Below are positions 35,186 through 44,937 of a stretch of 49,709 nt of DNA, one piece after another. The stretch lies in assembly GCA_020058225.1 (NCBI GenBank), contig JAGVEJ010000237.1, positions 1-49,709 of the forward strand, read 5' to 3'. Numbering within the stretch: the stretch's first letter is position 1; the number at the start of each line of letters is the position of its first letter. The notes beneath the pieces were generated by a model. That model searched no databases. It saw nothing but the letters and a program-made list of their open reading frames with translations, and was not told the origin of the DNA. The stretch comes from Candidatus Zixiibacteriota bacterium (lineage in GTDB: Bacteria; Zixibacteria; MSB-5A5; GN15; PGXB01). Position numbers and translations under genes: made by a program.

Positions 35186-36544
35186 ATGTCAAGTATTTCA
35201 GCGGATAAAACGGCGCTAATAGTCTCTTATGTATTTCCGCCAATGGCGGCGGTAGGCGGTCAACGGGTTGTAAATTTCTGTAAATTCCTTCCGCACTATG
35301 GCTGGACGCCGGTTGTATTAACAGTCAAAAATGGAGTCAATACTTCATGGGACCCGGCTCCACTTAAAATAATACCGGAAACCATTATATATCGTGCGCT
35401 CACTTTTGAGCCGGTGCTGAGGCGAGAGATTGCTCAATTTACCAAAAAAGAGGCATATATTCCCAAAGCTGAAACTCAATCAGTAAATTCTAATATCGAA
35501 TTCAAGCTTTCGCTTCTTCGGCGAATTAAAAGATTTCTCAGGCTATTCTTAACTGTGCCCGATCATGCAATTTTCTGGATCCCCTTTGGAGTGTTGAAAG
35601 GTCTCAAGGCCATTCGTAGGGAAAAAATATCAGTCATTATGTCCTCCTCGCCGCCGGTCTCGGCGCATATTGTTGCATCAATTCTTTCAAGACTAACAGG
35701 CATTCCGCATTTGCTTGATTTTAGGGATCTATGGACGCTCAATCAAAATTACGACCTCAGGAATTATCCCCCCATATTTAAAAGATATGACAAATTTTGG
35801 GAGCAGTTTGTCCTAAAACATGCCTCTAATATTATGACCGCCACTCCCGGTTGCACCCAAGAATTGGAAGGGTATCTGAAAGGATCTATTCGGGGTCGAT
35901 TGGTTACCATAACCAATGGATTTGATTATAATGAAATTGATCTGAGTAAAGAATTTGTCGCTCCCGAGAAAGATAAATTTAGGATTCTTTATACCGGTTC
36001 GCTTTATAGCCAATTCAACCCGGTCTTTTTTTTGGAGGGTTTATCACTCTGGATAAATTCCAATCCGCATATTGAACCCAAAGTGCAGGTCGATTTTTAT
36101 GGCAATTATGATTATGATTATAATGGATATGTGGAAAAGTTGGGATTGGGTAAAGTGGTAACGTTTCATAAATATATCAACCGCCGGGAACTGCTTCCCC
36201 TGTTCACGATGGCGGATTATCTTCTTCTTTTAATAGGGTTTCGACCGCAGGCTCGCAGCGTCATGCCGGCCAAAATGTATGAATATTTGGCATCGGGAGT
36301 GAAAATTTTAGCCCTTTCTCCTGAAGGGCCAGCTGTTGAATGGATTAAAAAATATGATGCCGGTGTATTTATTTGCGAACCGGATCAAAAGATGATGGTT
36401 AATTTATTACAGACAATATATGATGATTGGCTTAAGACTCCCCGCCGGCCAATCAAATATCGTTATATTGAGGAAATTGATAGGGCAAAACTAACCGGCC
36501 GTTTGGCACAATTGCTAAATGAAACTGCCGGATTGCGGGGATAG
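35186..36544 (+). CDS. Glycosyltransferase, GT4-like
   Basis: The 452-residue product has the two-domain GT-B form. The N-terminal half begins ALIVSYVFPPMAAVGGQR, typical of WbuB-like enzymes, and the middle has DFRDLW and a TATPG turn. The C-terminal half has RILYTGSLYSQ and the donor-binding segment MPAKMYEYLASG. It adds a sugar to a lipid-linked intermediate on the cytoplasmic face; donor and linkage cannot be told from sequence. It follows the SGNH pair by 54 bases. Confidence 0.9.
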   Translation: MSSISADKTALIVSYVFPPMAAVGGQRVVNFCKFLPHYGWTPVVLTVKNGVNTSWDPAPLKIIPETIIYRALTFEPVLRREIAQFTKKEAYIPKAETQSVNSNIEFKLSLLRRIKRFLRLFLTVPDHAIFWIPFGVLKGLKAIRREKISVIMSSSPPVSAHIVASILSRLTGIPHLLDFRDLWTLNQNYDLRNYPPIFKRYDKFWEQFVLKHASNIMTATPGCTQELEGYLKGSIRGRLVTITNGFDYNEIDLSKEFVAPEKDKFRILYTGSLYSQFNPVFFLEGLSLWINSNPHIEPKVQVDFYGNYDYDYNGYVEKLGLGKVVTFHKYINRRELLPLFTMADYLLLLIGFRPQARSVMPAKMYEYLASGVKILALSPEGPAVEWIKKYDAGVFICEPDQKMMVNLLQTIYDDWLKTPRRPIKYRYIEEIDRAKLTGRLAQLLNETAGLRG

Positions 36545-36562
36545 CTTACCAGCGATATCGCT

Positions 36563-37996
36563 ATGGCAGAACCATTACGGGTCGATAAAACAAGGGAAAT
36601 TATAACCGGAAAGCATCTGCTGATTGCGGTTTTGATTATTATTTCTCTTGTGGGGGGTATTCTGGTCAATCTGGTAGAGCCGGCCTTTGTTGCCATGGGG
36701 GCGGCTGGTCTAATCGTCCTGATGTTGATAGTGAAATATGATTATTTTGGATTATTAATTTATTTTCTGATTTTTATTTTTCGCCCGGGAGAAACATATC
36801 CGGCATTGGATAAAATTCGCCTTGAGCTTTTTTTAGGCGCTTTTGTGGCATTTTTAACATTGTTAAAAAATAAGTATAGATATGGTTCCTTTACTTTTCC
36901 TGCCAGTAAGCTAAATGTCGATTTCATTCTGTTATTAACGGCCATGGCGGCTTCGCTTATTCTTTCTGCCTGTAAAGATTGCACCATTGAGAGCATCCAG
37001 AATATGCTGAAGCTGGGGGTTTTTTATTTATTAATAATACTTATTGTTGATTCAAAAAAACGGCTGGAGATCTTCTTTTGGGTCTTCCTTTTGGCTATTG
37101 CCAAATCAGCCTTCGATATCACGTTTGGCTTTTATCATGGACAGGCCATTTTTAATCAAGGGTTAAACCGGGCCAATACTACTAATTCCGCCATGGATAA
37201 TTTCAATGGAATCGCTATCACCATGAACACGGTAATTCCCTTTGTATATTATCTGCTTTTGCACTATAAGGATACGTGGAAAAAGATCTTATTGGGAGCA
37301 ATCTTGGTTCTTTTTGTATGGACCTTAATTGTAACCGGTTCTCGCGGCGGCATAGTGGGTTTTTTGGCGATTTTAGGAGTCGTTTGGTGGCAATCAAAAA
37401 ACAAAATGGCCATGGCTCTTCTAATGATAGTATTTCTTGTTGTCGGTTGGATGTCGCTTGGCGAGGACAGTAAAACACGATATCTATCGATTTTTGCCGA
37501 CAACCTCGATGATTCATCATCAAATAGAATTAAGGCCTGGACCGATGGGTTAATGTTGTTTGTGCTGAGACCATTAACCGGAGTAGGGGCAGGAGCCTTT
37601 GCCAATGCAAGGTTAGAATCATTTGGTGTATATTTAAATCCGCATAGTTTGTACATTCAGATCATTGCGGAACTTGGGATTTTTGGAACTATTATATATT
37701 TCATGTTTTTAAAGGATCTTTTTAGGATCAATCTAAAGACAATCAGATTGCTCAAGGGGCGAAACGCCAGAAATGCTTTGCTATCTCCAATTGCACAAGC
37801 GACAATTGTCTCCTGCAGTTCGCTTTTGGTAACAGGAATTTTTGCCCATTCGGCTTATAGATATACGTGGTATCTTTTGGCGGCATTGACCGTGGTTGCC
37901 GAGAATTTACTCAAAGCAGAACTTTCGGAAGAGGGTTCGATAACCAAATCACAGATATCGGACGATATACCTATTGAGAATAAAAAAGAGCCATAG
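36563..37996 (+). CDS. O-antigen ligase/polymerase (Wzy/WaaL family) membrane protein
   Basis: A 477-residue protein with about 11-12 transmembrane segments. The long periplasmic loop before the last helices contains the family hallmark around LNPHSLYIQIIAELGIFG, including the conserved His. The VTGSRGGIVGF loop is also characteristic. Such proteins polymerise or ligate undecaprenyl-linked glycans in the periplasm. The soluble C-terminal tail is charged. The next gene's frame overlaps its end by up to 23 bases. Confidence 0.9.
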   Translation: MAEPLRVDKTREIITGKHLLIAVLIIISLVGGILVNLVEPAFVAMGAAGLIVLMLIVKYDYFGLLIYFLIFIFRPGETYPALDKIRLELFLGAFVAFLTLLKNKYRYGSFTFPASKLNVDFILLLTAMAASLILSACKDCTIESIQNMLKLGVFYLLIILIVDSKKRLEIFFWVFLLAIAKSAFDITFGFYHGQAIFNQGLNRANTTNSAMDNFNGIAITMNTVIPFVYYLLLHYKDTWKKILLGAILVLFVWTLIVTGSRGGIVGFLAILGVVWWQSKNKMAMALLMIVFLVVGWMSLGEDSKTRYLSIFADNLDDSSSNRIKAWTDGLMLFVLRPLTGVGAGAFANARLESFGVYLNPHSLYIQIIAELGIFGTIIYFMFLKDLFRINLKTIRLLKGRNARNALLSPIAQATIVSCSSLLVTGIFAHSAYRYTWYLLAALTVVAENLLKAELSEEGSITKSQISDDIPIENKKEP

Positions 37997-39380
37997 TGCG
38001 GGAGGAAATATCAGCCTGTATTCATCGATTATAAGAAAAGCTATCCTACCCCTGATTCTTAAGAGAGAAAATAGGGGTTCCTCTCTCTCGCATTGGCATT
38101 TTTTTGAGGGGAGTCAATATTGGCCAAAACAAAAGCTTCTTGATTTTCAATGGCTGAAATTAAAGGAACTTCTGAAACATAGTTATCTAACCTCCCCCTA
38201 TTATAAAAAAGTATTTAAAGAAAGGAATTTAACCCCGGATTCATTCAACAATTTTGATGATATTGTAAAACTTCCGATTTTGACACGAACGGATCTCTTT
38301 GATTATCCCACGGAAATATTATCAACCAAATTCACGGAATCGGAAATTCATCATGTTGTAACAGGTGGTACCACCGGTCAGCAGGCGACTTTATATCGCG
38401 ATCAGGAAAGTTTTAATATTAAGCAGGGCATGGCCTGGCGTCATGAAGGATGGATGGGAAAGAAGCCCTGCGATAGAATGGCCTATGTCTGGCCGGCGCA
38501 TGCTGACTATCAAGCTGAAAGCACATGGAAAACAAAACTTAAAAATAGATATTTAATTGGTGATTCAATGTATTATGCCGGATCCTTCAAAGAAGAAGCC
38601 TTTGCAGGGCACCATCAAGACATAATGAAATTTCGCCCCAAATTTATAAAGGCGTTTCCAATGCCATTGGAAGCCTTTACGCAATATTTGCTTGATAAAA
38701 AGCTTAAGACCCCTCGTTTGGTCGGAATAATGTCAACGGGGGAAGTCCTTCATGATAGGCAAAGATTGCTTTTCGAAAATACCTATGATTGCCCGGCATT
38801 TGATATGTATGGTTCTCGCGAAGTGGGAAATTCATCGAGTGAATGCGCTATCCATGAAGGGTTGCATATTGCCATGGAGACATCTTTTGTTGAATTTGTA
38901 AATGACGGCAAATCGGTACAACCCGGGGACGAAGGGGAAATTTTAATAACGGATTTGACCAATTATGCCTTCCCGATGATTCGTTATCAGATTAATGATC
39001 GGGGAATGGAGCTGGTGAAGTCATGTTCATGCGGGCGTCACCTAACGCTAATGAGTCCGGGGATAGGAAGGGTACAGGATAATTTTTATACTCCGGATGG
39101 CCGCAAGCATTCGGGGATTATGTTGTTGTTTCATACTTCCTCGGATCATGATATAAAAATAGGGCAAATCCAAATTGTGCAAAAGACATTGACTGATTTT
39201 CATGTCAGAATAACCAATAAACCTGAACCCAATCAGGATGTTTTTGATTTTATTCAAAAACAGCTAAAAAATGTTGTTGGCGAAAATATAAACATAACAA
39301 CCGAGGTGGTCGAAGAATTGCCGCGGGAGAAATCAGGAAAAACCAGATCGGTAATTTGCGAAATTGATAATTTGAAGTAA
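37974..39380 (+). CDS. CapK/PaaK-like adenylate-forming enzyme (copy 2)
   Basis: The product (up to 468 residues) is a paralogue of the enzyme at 28428. The phosphate loop TGGTTGQQA, DMYGSREVG, CSCGRH and the C-terminal EKSGKTRS with conserved Lys are present. The start is unclear. The TTG at 37974 has no ribosome site, whereas a strong GGGAGGA at 38000-38006 is followed in frame only by ATC (38010) and CTG (38016). Starting at 38016 would match the length of copy 1. Two such enzymes in one locus suggest two different carboxylates or acceptors. Substrates are unknown. Confidence 0.86.
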   Translation: MRIKKSHSAGGNISLYSSIIRKAILPLILKRENRGSSLSHWHFFEGSQYWPKQKLLDFQWLKLKELLKHSYLTSPYYKKVFKERNLTPDSFNNFDDIVKLPILTRTDLFDYPTEILSTKFTESEIHHVVTGGTTGQQATLYRDQESFNIKQGMAWRHEGWMGKKPCDRMAYVWPAHADYQAESTWKTKLKNRYLIGDSMYYAGSFKEEAFAGHHQDIMKFRPKFIKAFPMPLEAFTQYLLDKKLKTPRLVGIMSTGEVLHDRQRLLFENTYDCPAFDMYGSREVGNSSSECAIHEGLHIAMETSFVEFVNDGKSVQPGDEGEILITDLTNYAFPMIRYQINDRGMELVKSCSCGRHLTLMSPGIGRVQDNFYTPDGRKHSGIMLLFHTSSDHDIKIGQIQIVQKTLTDFHVRITNKPEPNQDVFDFIQKQLKNVVGENINITTEVVEELPREKSGKTRSVICEIDNLK

Positions 39381-39619
39381 CGACCATGGAGCCGCATATT
39401 ATTTATTAAATAATGATAAAATAGGCAAGAATCTATCAATTGTGCAAAAGTTGAACAGGGCAGATTCATTTCAGATTAGTTTTTGCAATTTTGGATGAGG
39501 AATATTAAATTGAAGATAGATATAAGTCAAAGTATATTATTGGCTTGATCATTATAATGTATTAAAAAGAAAAGGCGCTCGAATTGGCAGGAGATTTTCT
39601 ATATAATTTCGAGGACAAA

Positions 39620-41470
39620 ATGAAAATAATCTTATTTACAATTTTAATATTATGTCTGGCATCTGCGGTTTTTGCAGATCCGATTGTAACTGTAACTCAA
39701 TATACCATAGACAGCACCCCCAATCGCGATTATTCGCCCTTGGCAATTCCTCGATTTCAAATGGCCCCCTTATCCGATAGGGGTGATCTTGTTATATATA
39801 TGGCGGCGGGTTTTCCCACCACGCGAAGCGATTTTTATGTCACGCTTAATCCTGATAGCAGTACCCGCTGGGTATGCAAATATACCGGAATAAATTACCC
39901 CCTGGACCATGGTCATATCAGCGTTTACAATGATACCGTCTATCTTGGGAAAACCGGTGATTATATGTATGCTTTTGGCATGACCGGCGGCGATTCTTTG
40001 ACACAGCTTTTTACCTACGATTGGGGGGCAACGGAGCAGGTTCTGTATATAGCCTCCGTATGGAGATTGCCCGGGAGTGATACTGCCATTGCCGTCACCC
40101 GCGGCTATTCGCAACCAAACGCCAATAATATCATGTACTATATATCAGCTAATAGAGGTCAATCTTGGAGCGGGCCAATTCGTATGGCCGATTGGTCATC
40201 TCTTGGATCAAGAGTGAGAATTGGTGGATTGATATATAATAATACACTGGCGATTGCCGCCGATTCCAATGATCAGGCGATTGTCTGGTTTACTTGGGAT
40301 AGGGCCACGCGAAGCTGGGTTAATGAAGGGCATGTTTTTAATCGAGCATTTTACAGAGCCTATGCCGGTAATGCCATTGAAGATACTATAAGATTTGTAA
40401 TGGCCTCCAAGGATACTCCATCGGGGGATTCGGTTATTTGTGCTTATAAAAATAAAGGAGCCGCCGGTTGGACAGAAGGTCCTGGTTTTGTAACATCCCC
40501 AGTCGCCGTAGCGGCGCCTCCCCATACGGCCATGACATATATCGAAAGCTCGAAAAGATTAGTGTTGTTTTATACGAAATCTGATTATGCGGTTGACGAT
40601 TCCATTGATGTCTATATGCGATATTGGAAAAATACGGAAAAAGCATGGTCGGCGCCGGTCAAGGTTTCCCGCGGAAAATATAGTTGTGAAGTTGTCACGG
40701 CTTGTCGAGTTCCGGTTTCGCACGGGGATGTCTGCTATGTGACTTATTCAATGGATTCAACCATTGGCGGAACAGTTTATCATTATGCGGATCTTGCAAA
40801 AGTTAGTTTTCAATCTTCCGGAGACACCATCCCGCCGGGTAGAATAAATGACCTAAGTGCGGAACCTGGGCCTGAAATGGGGCAAGTTCGTCTGGCATGG
40901 ACTGCCCCCGGCGATGATGAGTATGATGGCACGGCCGACCAATATGTCGTTAAATATTCTCAAATTTCGATTAGCGAACAAAATTTTGATGATGCCATAT
41001 CGTTTAATTATCCGCCAATTCCTTCGATGTCAGGAGAAATGGAAAATTGTATAATTGGCGGGCTTCAGTCCGGTAAAAAATATTATTTTGCGGCAAAAAG
41101 CATTGATACAGCCGGCAATATCTCGCCGCTTTCTAACATTGCTATTATCGAGACTCCGGTTGATGTGGCGGTAGATGAATCATCGCTACCTCTTAAATTT
41201 GTCTTGCTTCAAAATTATCCCAATCCCTTTAATAATTCCACTTGGATAAAGTATAATATTCCAACTAAAAGCCATATTCATCTTTCTGTTTATGATTTAT
41301 TGGGGCAAAAGATTAATACTCTTGTTAATCAACCCTTGGCAATAGGAAACTATTCCTCCCTTTGGGATAGCAAAGATGATAATGGCATGCCGGTGGCATC
41401 GGGAGTGTATTTTTGCAGGATGGAGACCTATAAGTCTAATGAATCAAGAAAAATGCTGTTGTTGAAATAA
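39620..41470 (+). CDS. Secreted sialidase-like propeller with Fn3 and sorting domain
   Basis: The predicted product is 616 residues; the ATG at 39620 has a GAGGA ribosome site and begins a clear signal peptide (1-19, ending VFA). The region about 30-400 has repeated beta-strands and one Asp-box-like SANRGQSW, suggesting a BNR/sialidase-type beta-propeller. An Fn3 domain with WTAPGDDEYDG and YYFAAKSIDTAGN follows (about 415-520). The C-terminus has QNYPNPFN and a FlgD-Ig-like fold ending MLLLK, the same sorting module as the giant protein at 20652. It is probably exported and surface-bound. Hydrolase activity cannot be claimed. Confidence 0.85.
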   Translation: MKIILFTILILCLASAVFADPIVTVTQYTIDSTPNRDYSPLAIPRFQMAPLSDRGDLVIYMAAGFPTTRSDFYVTLNPDSSTRWVCKYTGINYPLDHGHISVYNDTVYLGKTGDYMYAFGMTGGDSLTQLFTYDWGATEQVLYIASVWRLPGSDTAIAVTRGYSQPNANNIMYYISANRGQSWSGPIRMADWSSLGSRVRIGGLIYNNTLAIAADSNDQAIVWFTWDRATRSWVNEGHVFNRAFYRAYAGNAIEDTIRFVMASKDTPSGDSVICAYKNKGAAGWTEGPGFVTSPVAVAAPPHTAMTYIESSKRLVLFYTKSDYAVDDSIDVYMRYWKNTEKAWSAPVKVSRGKYSCEVVTACRVPVSHGDVCYVTYSMDSTIGGTVYHYADLAKVSFQSSGDTIPPGRINDLSAEPGPEMGQVRLAWTAPGDDEYDGTADQYVVKYSQISISEQNFDDAISFNYPPIPSMSGEMENCIIGGLQSGKKYYFAAKSIDTAGNISPLSNIAIIETPVDVAVDESSLPLKFVLLQNYPNPFNNSTWIKYNIPTKSHIHLSVYDLLGQKINTLVNQPLAIGNYSSLWDSKDDNGMPVASGVYFCRMETYKSNESRKMLLLK

Positions 41471-41569
41471 AGGATTATGAAGATATTTGGGCGGATTTGA
41501 TAATCCGTGGGTCACCGTATTTTTTGATCTTAACCATTTCCCGGCTAACTGAATTGCTCTAAACATAAA

Positions 41570-42769
41570 ATGAAAATTCTGATACTTGACGAGGAATTTC
41601 CTTACCCCCTCAACACCGGCAAGCGGATTCGCAGTTTTAATCTCACCAAGAGAATAGCGGCCGGTCATGAAGTATATTATCTGGCGTATGGCAAACCAGA
41701 CTCCGCTGAATTGAAAGAATTTGAAAAGAATAACATTAAGCCTATTGTGGTGCCGCATCAGATTCCGAAAAAATCAGGAATTTTGTTCTATTTTAGATTA
41801 TTAAAAAATCTCTTTTCTGAATATCCGTATATTGTTACAAGTCATTATTCAGATATTTTTCAACGGACTTTCGAAAAGGCAATATCACAAATCGGGCCGG
41901 ATTTAATAATTTGCGAATGGAGCCCCTATTCCATTTTTATCAAGAATATTACCCAAATAAAAAAGATGGTAGTTGCCCATAACATAGAATCCCGAATCTG
42001 GCAAAGATACTATGAAAATGAAACTCAATTTCTTAAAAAATGGTATATCAAGAAACAATGGGAAAAAGTAGAGCGCTTTGAGAGGACAGCCTTTGAATGG
42101 GCTGACGGAGCTACCGCTGTTTCCTCAATTGAGGCAAGCGAAATTCAAGCCATGAATCCCAAAATGCATGTGCAGGTTGTTGATAATGGTGTTGACCTTG
42201 AATATTTCAAACCATCCTTGTCAAAGACTGAGAGCAAAGAGCTAATTTTTGTCGGTTCAATGAATTGGCGTCCGAATCAGGATGCCATACAATATTTTGT
42301 TCATGATATTTTCCCTTTGGTTAAAAAAAAAGATCCCAATATTTCAGCCACTTTTGTGGGACAGAATCCTCCTCCACATATCGAAAAATTAAATCAAATT
42401 TCCGGAATAAAAATAATCGGACGAGTCGAAGATATTCGCCCTTATGTGCATAAGGCCGGTGTCTACATAGTACCCTTAAGAATTGGAGGAGGCACAAGGC
42501 TTAAAATATTGGAAGCATTTGCCATGGGCAAGACGGTGATTTCCACCCCCGTGGGGGCTGAGGGGTTAGATATATCGGATGGAAAAAATATTCTGATTGC
42601 CGAGACTCCGGAGAATTTTGCCGAAAAAATATTATTGCCGATAAATGATAAGCATCTCAATACTCAACTTGGTTTGGCCGGAAGGAAATTGGTTGAAGAG
42701 CAATATGGATGGGATATTTTAGCCGGCAAGTTGGATAGATTCCTTCTTCAATTGATTGGAGAAAAATGA
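41570..42769 (+). CDS. Glycosyltransferase, GT4 family, Stp1-like
   Basis: The 399-residue GT-B enzyme starts MKILILDEEFPYPLNTGKR, the opening seen in the exosortase/EPS-associated sugar transferase group. The VVAHNIES segment and the C-terminal GGGTRLKILEAFAMG and STPVGAEGLD donor site are present. It ends in an ATGA overlap with the next glycosyltransferase, so the two are translationally coupled. Donor sugar is unknown. Confidence 0.9.
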   Translation: MKILILDEEFPYPLNTGKRIRSFNLTKRIAAGHEVYYLAYGKPDSAELKEFEKNNIKPIVVPHQIPKKSGILFYFRLLKNLFSEYPYIVTSHYSDIFQRTFEKAISQIGPDLIICEWSPYSIFIKNITQIKKMVVAHNIESRIWQRYYENETQFLKKWYIKKQWEKVERFERTAFEWADGATAVSSIEASEIQAMNPKMHVQVVDNGVDLEYFKPSLSKTESKELIFVGSMNWRPNQDAIQYFVHDIFPLVKKKDPNISATFVGQNPPPHIEKLNQISGIKIIGRVEDIRPYVHKAGVYIVPLRIGGGTRLKILEAFAMGKTVISTPVGAEGLDISDGKNILIAETPENFAEKILLPINDKHLNTQLGLAGRKLVEEQYGWDILAGKLDRFLLQLIGEK

Positions 42770-43878
42770 AAATTCTTCATCTGCGAGCATCCAATTTCTA
42801 TGGTGGCCCGGAGCGGCAATTGCATATTCATGCCGCCTTGGCCCAAAAAGCCGGGTATGAAATTATCATTGCTTCTTTCTCCGAGGATGGTAAATCGCCG
42901 GAATTTCTTCAGGTTATTGCAGGAGATGGCATCAAGACACATTTGTTTGGAGTCAGAAATGCGTATGATATGCGTGCTATTGCCTTAATCAAACAGTATG
43001 TGATTGATTTTGGCATTGATATTATATGCACGCATGATTATCGCTCGCATTTAATTGTCTATCGCGCCATAAAAGATACAAAGGCGAAATGGATTGCCTT
43101 TTCCAGAGGGTGGACCAAAGATACTTTACGCGTTAGGGTTTATAGTCTTCTTGACAAAATATTCATCCGGTTCGCCGACCATATTGTTGCTGTCTCGCAG
43201 GCTCAAAAGAATAAGCTTACAAGGCTGTTCGTGCCATCGGATATGATTTCGGTAGTTCATAATGCCATAGAATTGGAGAGGCTTAGTTCAATCGAAAAAG
43301 TAGATATTCGAAAAAGGTTTGGCTTTAGTGAAGACAATATCATAGCCATATCTGGTGGGCGATTCAGTTTTGAGAAAGGGCAGGCAGTTTTGGTGAGGGC
43401 GGCTGAATTAGCCATAAAAAAAAATAACAACCTCCGCTTTGTCCTTTTCGGAAATGGACCGGATTTAGACAAAATAAAGGCACTTATTAAACATAAAAAG
43501 CTTGAAGAAAAAGTCTTCTGTCCGGGATTTGAAAAAAATCTATTAGGATGTTTAAAAAGCGTGGATATGTTGATAAACCCATCCTTCTCGGAAGGACTAC
43601 CCAATATTGTTTTGGAAGCAATGGCGCTGAAGGTGCCGGTGGTGGCAACATCTGTCGGCGGAGTGCCGGAATTAATTGTAGATGGTGAAAGCGGATTGCT
43701 TGTGCCTGCGGGAAATTGGAAAAGCATGGCAGAGGCAATCGTAAAGGTTTCCCAAAATGCCGATTTACAGCGTAGGATTGCCGAGAAAGGTTATGATACA
43801 ATTAGTAAATCATTTACTTTTAATGGGCAATTACAGGCGCTTGAGGCCGTTTATAAAAAAGTCTTGGATAAAATATAA
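42766..43878 (+). CDS. Glycosyltransferase, GT4 family
   Basis: The 370-residue GT-B enzyme has an N-terminal acceptor domain with FYGGPERQLH, a central VHNAIELE turn, and the GT4 donor-binding region NPSFSEGLPNIVLEAMA with VVATSVGGVPE. It overlaps the preceding gene by four bases and is followed by a polysaccharide deacetylase after six bases, within a tight run of genes on one strand. Acceptor and linkage cannot be assigned. Confidence 0.92.
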   Translation: MKILHLRASNFYGGPERQLHIHAALAQKAGYEIIIASFSEDGKSPEFLQVIAGDGIKTHLFGVRNAYDMRAIALIKQYVIDFGIDIICTHDYRSHLIVYRAIKDTKAKWIAFSRGWTKDTLRVRVYSLLDKIFIRFADHIVAVSQAQKNKLTRLFVPSDMISVVHNAIELERLSSIEKVDIRKRFGFSEDNIIAISGGRFSFEKGQAVLVRAAELAIKKNNNLRFVLFGNGPDLDKIKALIKHKKLEEKVFCPGFEKNLLGCLKSVDMLINPSFSEGLPNIVLEAMALKVPVVATSVGGVPELIVDGESGLLVPAGNWKSMAEAIVKVSQNADLQRRIAEKGYDTISKSFTFNGQLQALEAVYKKVLDKI

Positions 43879-43884
43879 GTAATA

Positions 43885-44931
43885 ATGAAAAGCGCATTAA
43901 AAAATACTATTTACGCCCTATTATACTATACGGGGTTATGGCTCTTATTTCGTTATTTCAACAGAAATAAAGTGGCTGTTTTGATGTATCATGGTGTCAC
44001 CGATAAAGAAATTAATTGCTGGACACAACTTCCACTGGAAAAATTTAAGCGGCAGATGAAATTTATTGGCCAATATTATCACCCAATATCTCTGGAGATA
44101 GGGGTAGATATTTTAAAAATAAAAAAAGCGGAAATAAAATACCCCATGATTGTTACTTTTGATGATGGGTTTAAAAATAATAGGACTATTGCATATCCTA
44201 TTCTTAAAAAATATCAAATTCCGGCTACAATATTTTTGACCACATCGTTTGTTGATAAAACCGGGCCTTATGGCGGATTGCTCTGGACTGATTATATTCT
44301 CATGTTATTACGAAATTCAAAGACACCCGAATTCGAATTGGCAGATATAGGATTGGGTAAAATAGACTTGAGCAGTATGGAAAAGCGCCATCTTGCCAAA
44401 GAGCGAATCTGCGGAAAACTAAAAAAAATTGGTTCCGACGAAAAAAATGCCGCCATAAAGGCGATATCGGAAAAACTCGACTGGGGTATTTCTGAGCATG
44501 ATTATGCCATTTTTGAAGGCCTAAATTGGGATGATATTAACACGCTTGCCAAAGAGGGTTTGATTGATTTTGGCGCCCATACGATAAATCATGAAATTTT
44601 GAGCCGACTTGAAAAGGATAAAGCCATTCTGGAAATTAAAGGCTCAAAAGATGCCATAGAAAAAAGAATTGGGAAAAAAGTCGCCACATTTGCCTATCCC
44701 AATGGAACCCGGGCAGATTTCACTCACGAAACAAAAGCAATTGCCCAGGAATATTTTGATTGCGCTTTAACCACAATTGAAGGGCTAAATCAAACCGGAT
44801 GCAATCTATATGAAATAAAGCGCATTAATATCGGCAAGGACCTAAGTATGATTGAATTCAAATTGGCAGTTTCCGGCGTCATCGATTTCATACGAAAATT
44901 ACTTCCTTCCGACGATAAAGCGTATAACTAA
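43885..44931 (+). CDS. Polysaccharide deacetylase (NodB/CE4 family)
   Basis: The 348-residue product has a hydrophobic N-terminal stretch, then the CE4 motifs: MYHGV, TFDDGF with the catalytic and metal-binding Asp pair (near residues 91-92), and GAHTINH with the metal-ligand histidines (near 232-236), then FAYPNG. CE4 enzymes remove N- or O-acetyl groups from glycans, exposing an amine when acting on N-acetylhexosamine. An exposed amine could be the acceptor for acyl or aminoacyl groups added by neighbouring enzymes. Confidence 0.92.
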   Translation: MKSALKNTIYALLYYTGLWLLFRYFNRNKVAVLMYHGVTDKEINCWTQLPLEKFKRQMKFIGQYYHPISLEIGVDILKIKKAEIKYPMIVTFDDGFKNNRTIAYPILKKYQIPATIFLTTSFVDKTGPYGGLLWTDYILMLLRNSKTPEFELADIGLGKIDLSSMEKRHLAKERICGKLKKIGSDEKNAAIKAISEKLDWGISEHDYAIFEGLNWDDINTLAKEGLIDFGAHTINHEILSRLEKDKAILEIKGSKDAIEKRIGKKVATFAYPNGTRADFTHETKAIAQEYFDCALTTIEGLNQTGCNLYEIKRINIGKDLSMIEFKLAVSGVIDFIRKLLPSDDKAYN

Positions 44932-44937
44932 GACTCT

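Noticed and set aside
39510-39560. TATAAT at 39553 as a promoter for the 39620 gene
   Set aside because: No -35-like hexamer occurs at 16-18 bases upstream; left out because a TATAAT in A+T-rich DNA is weak evidence alone.
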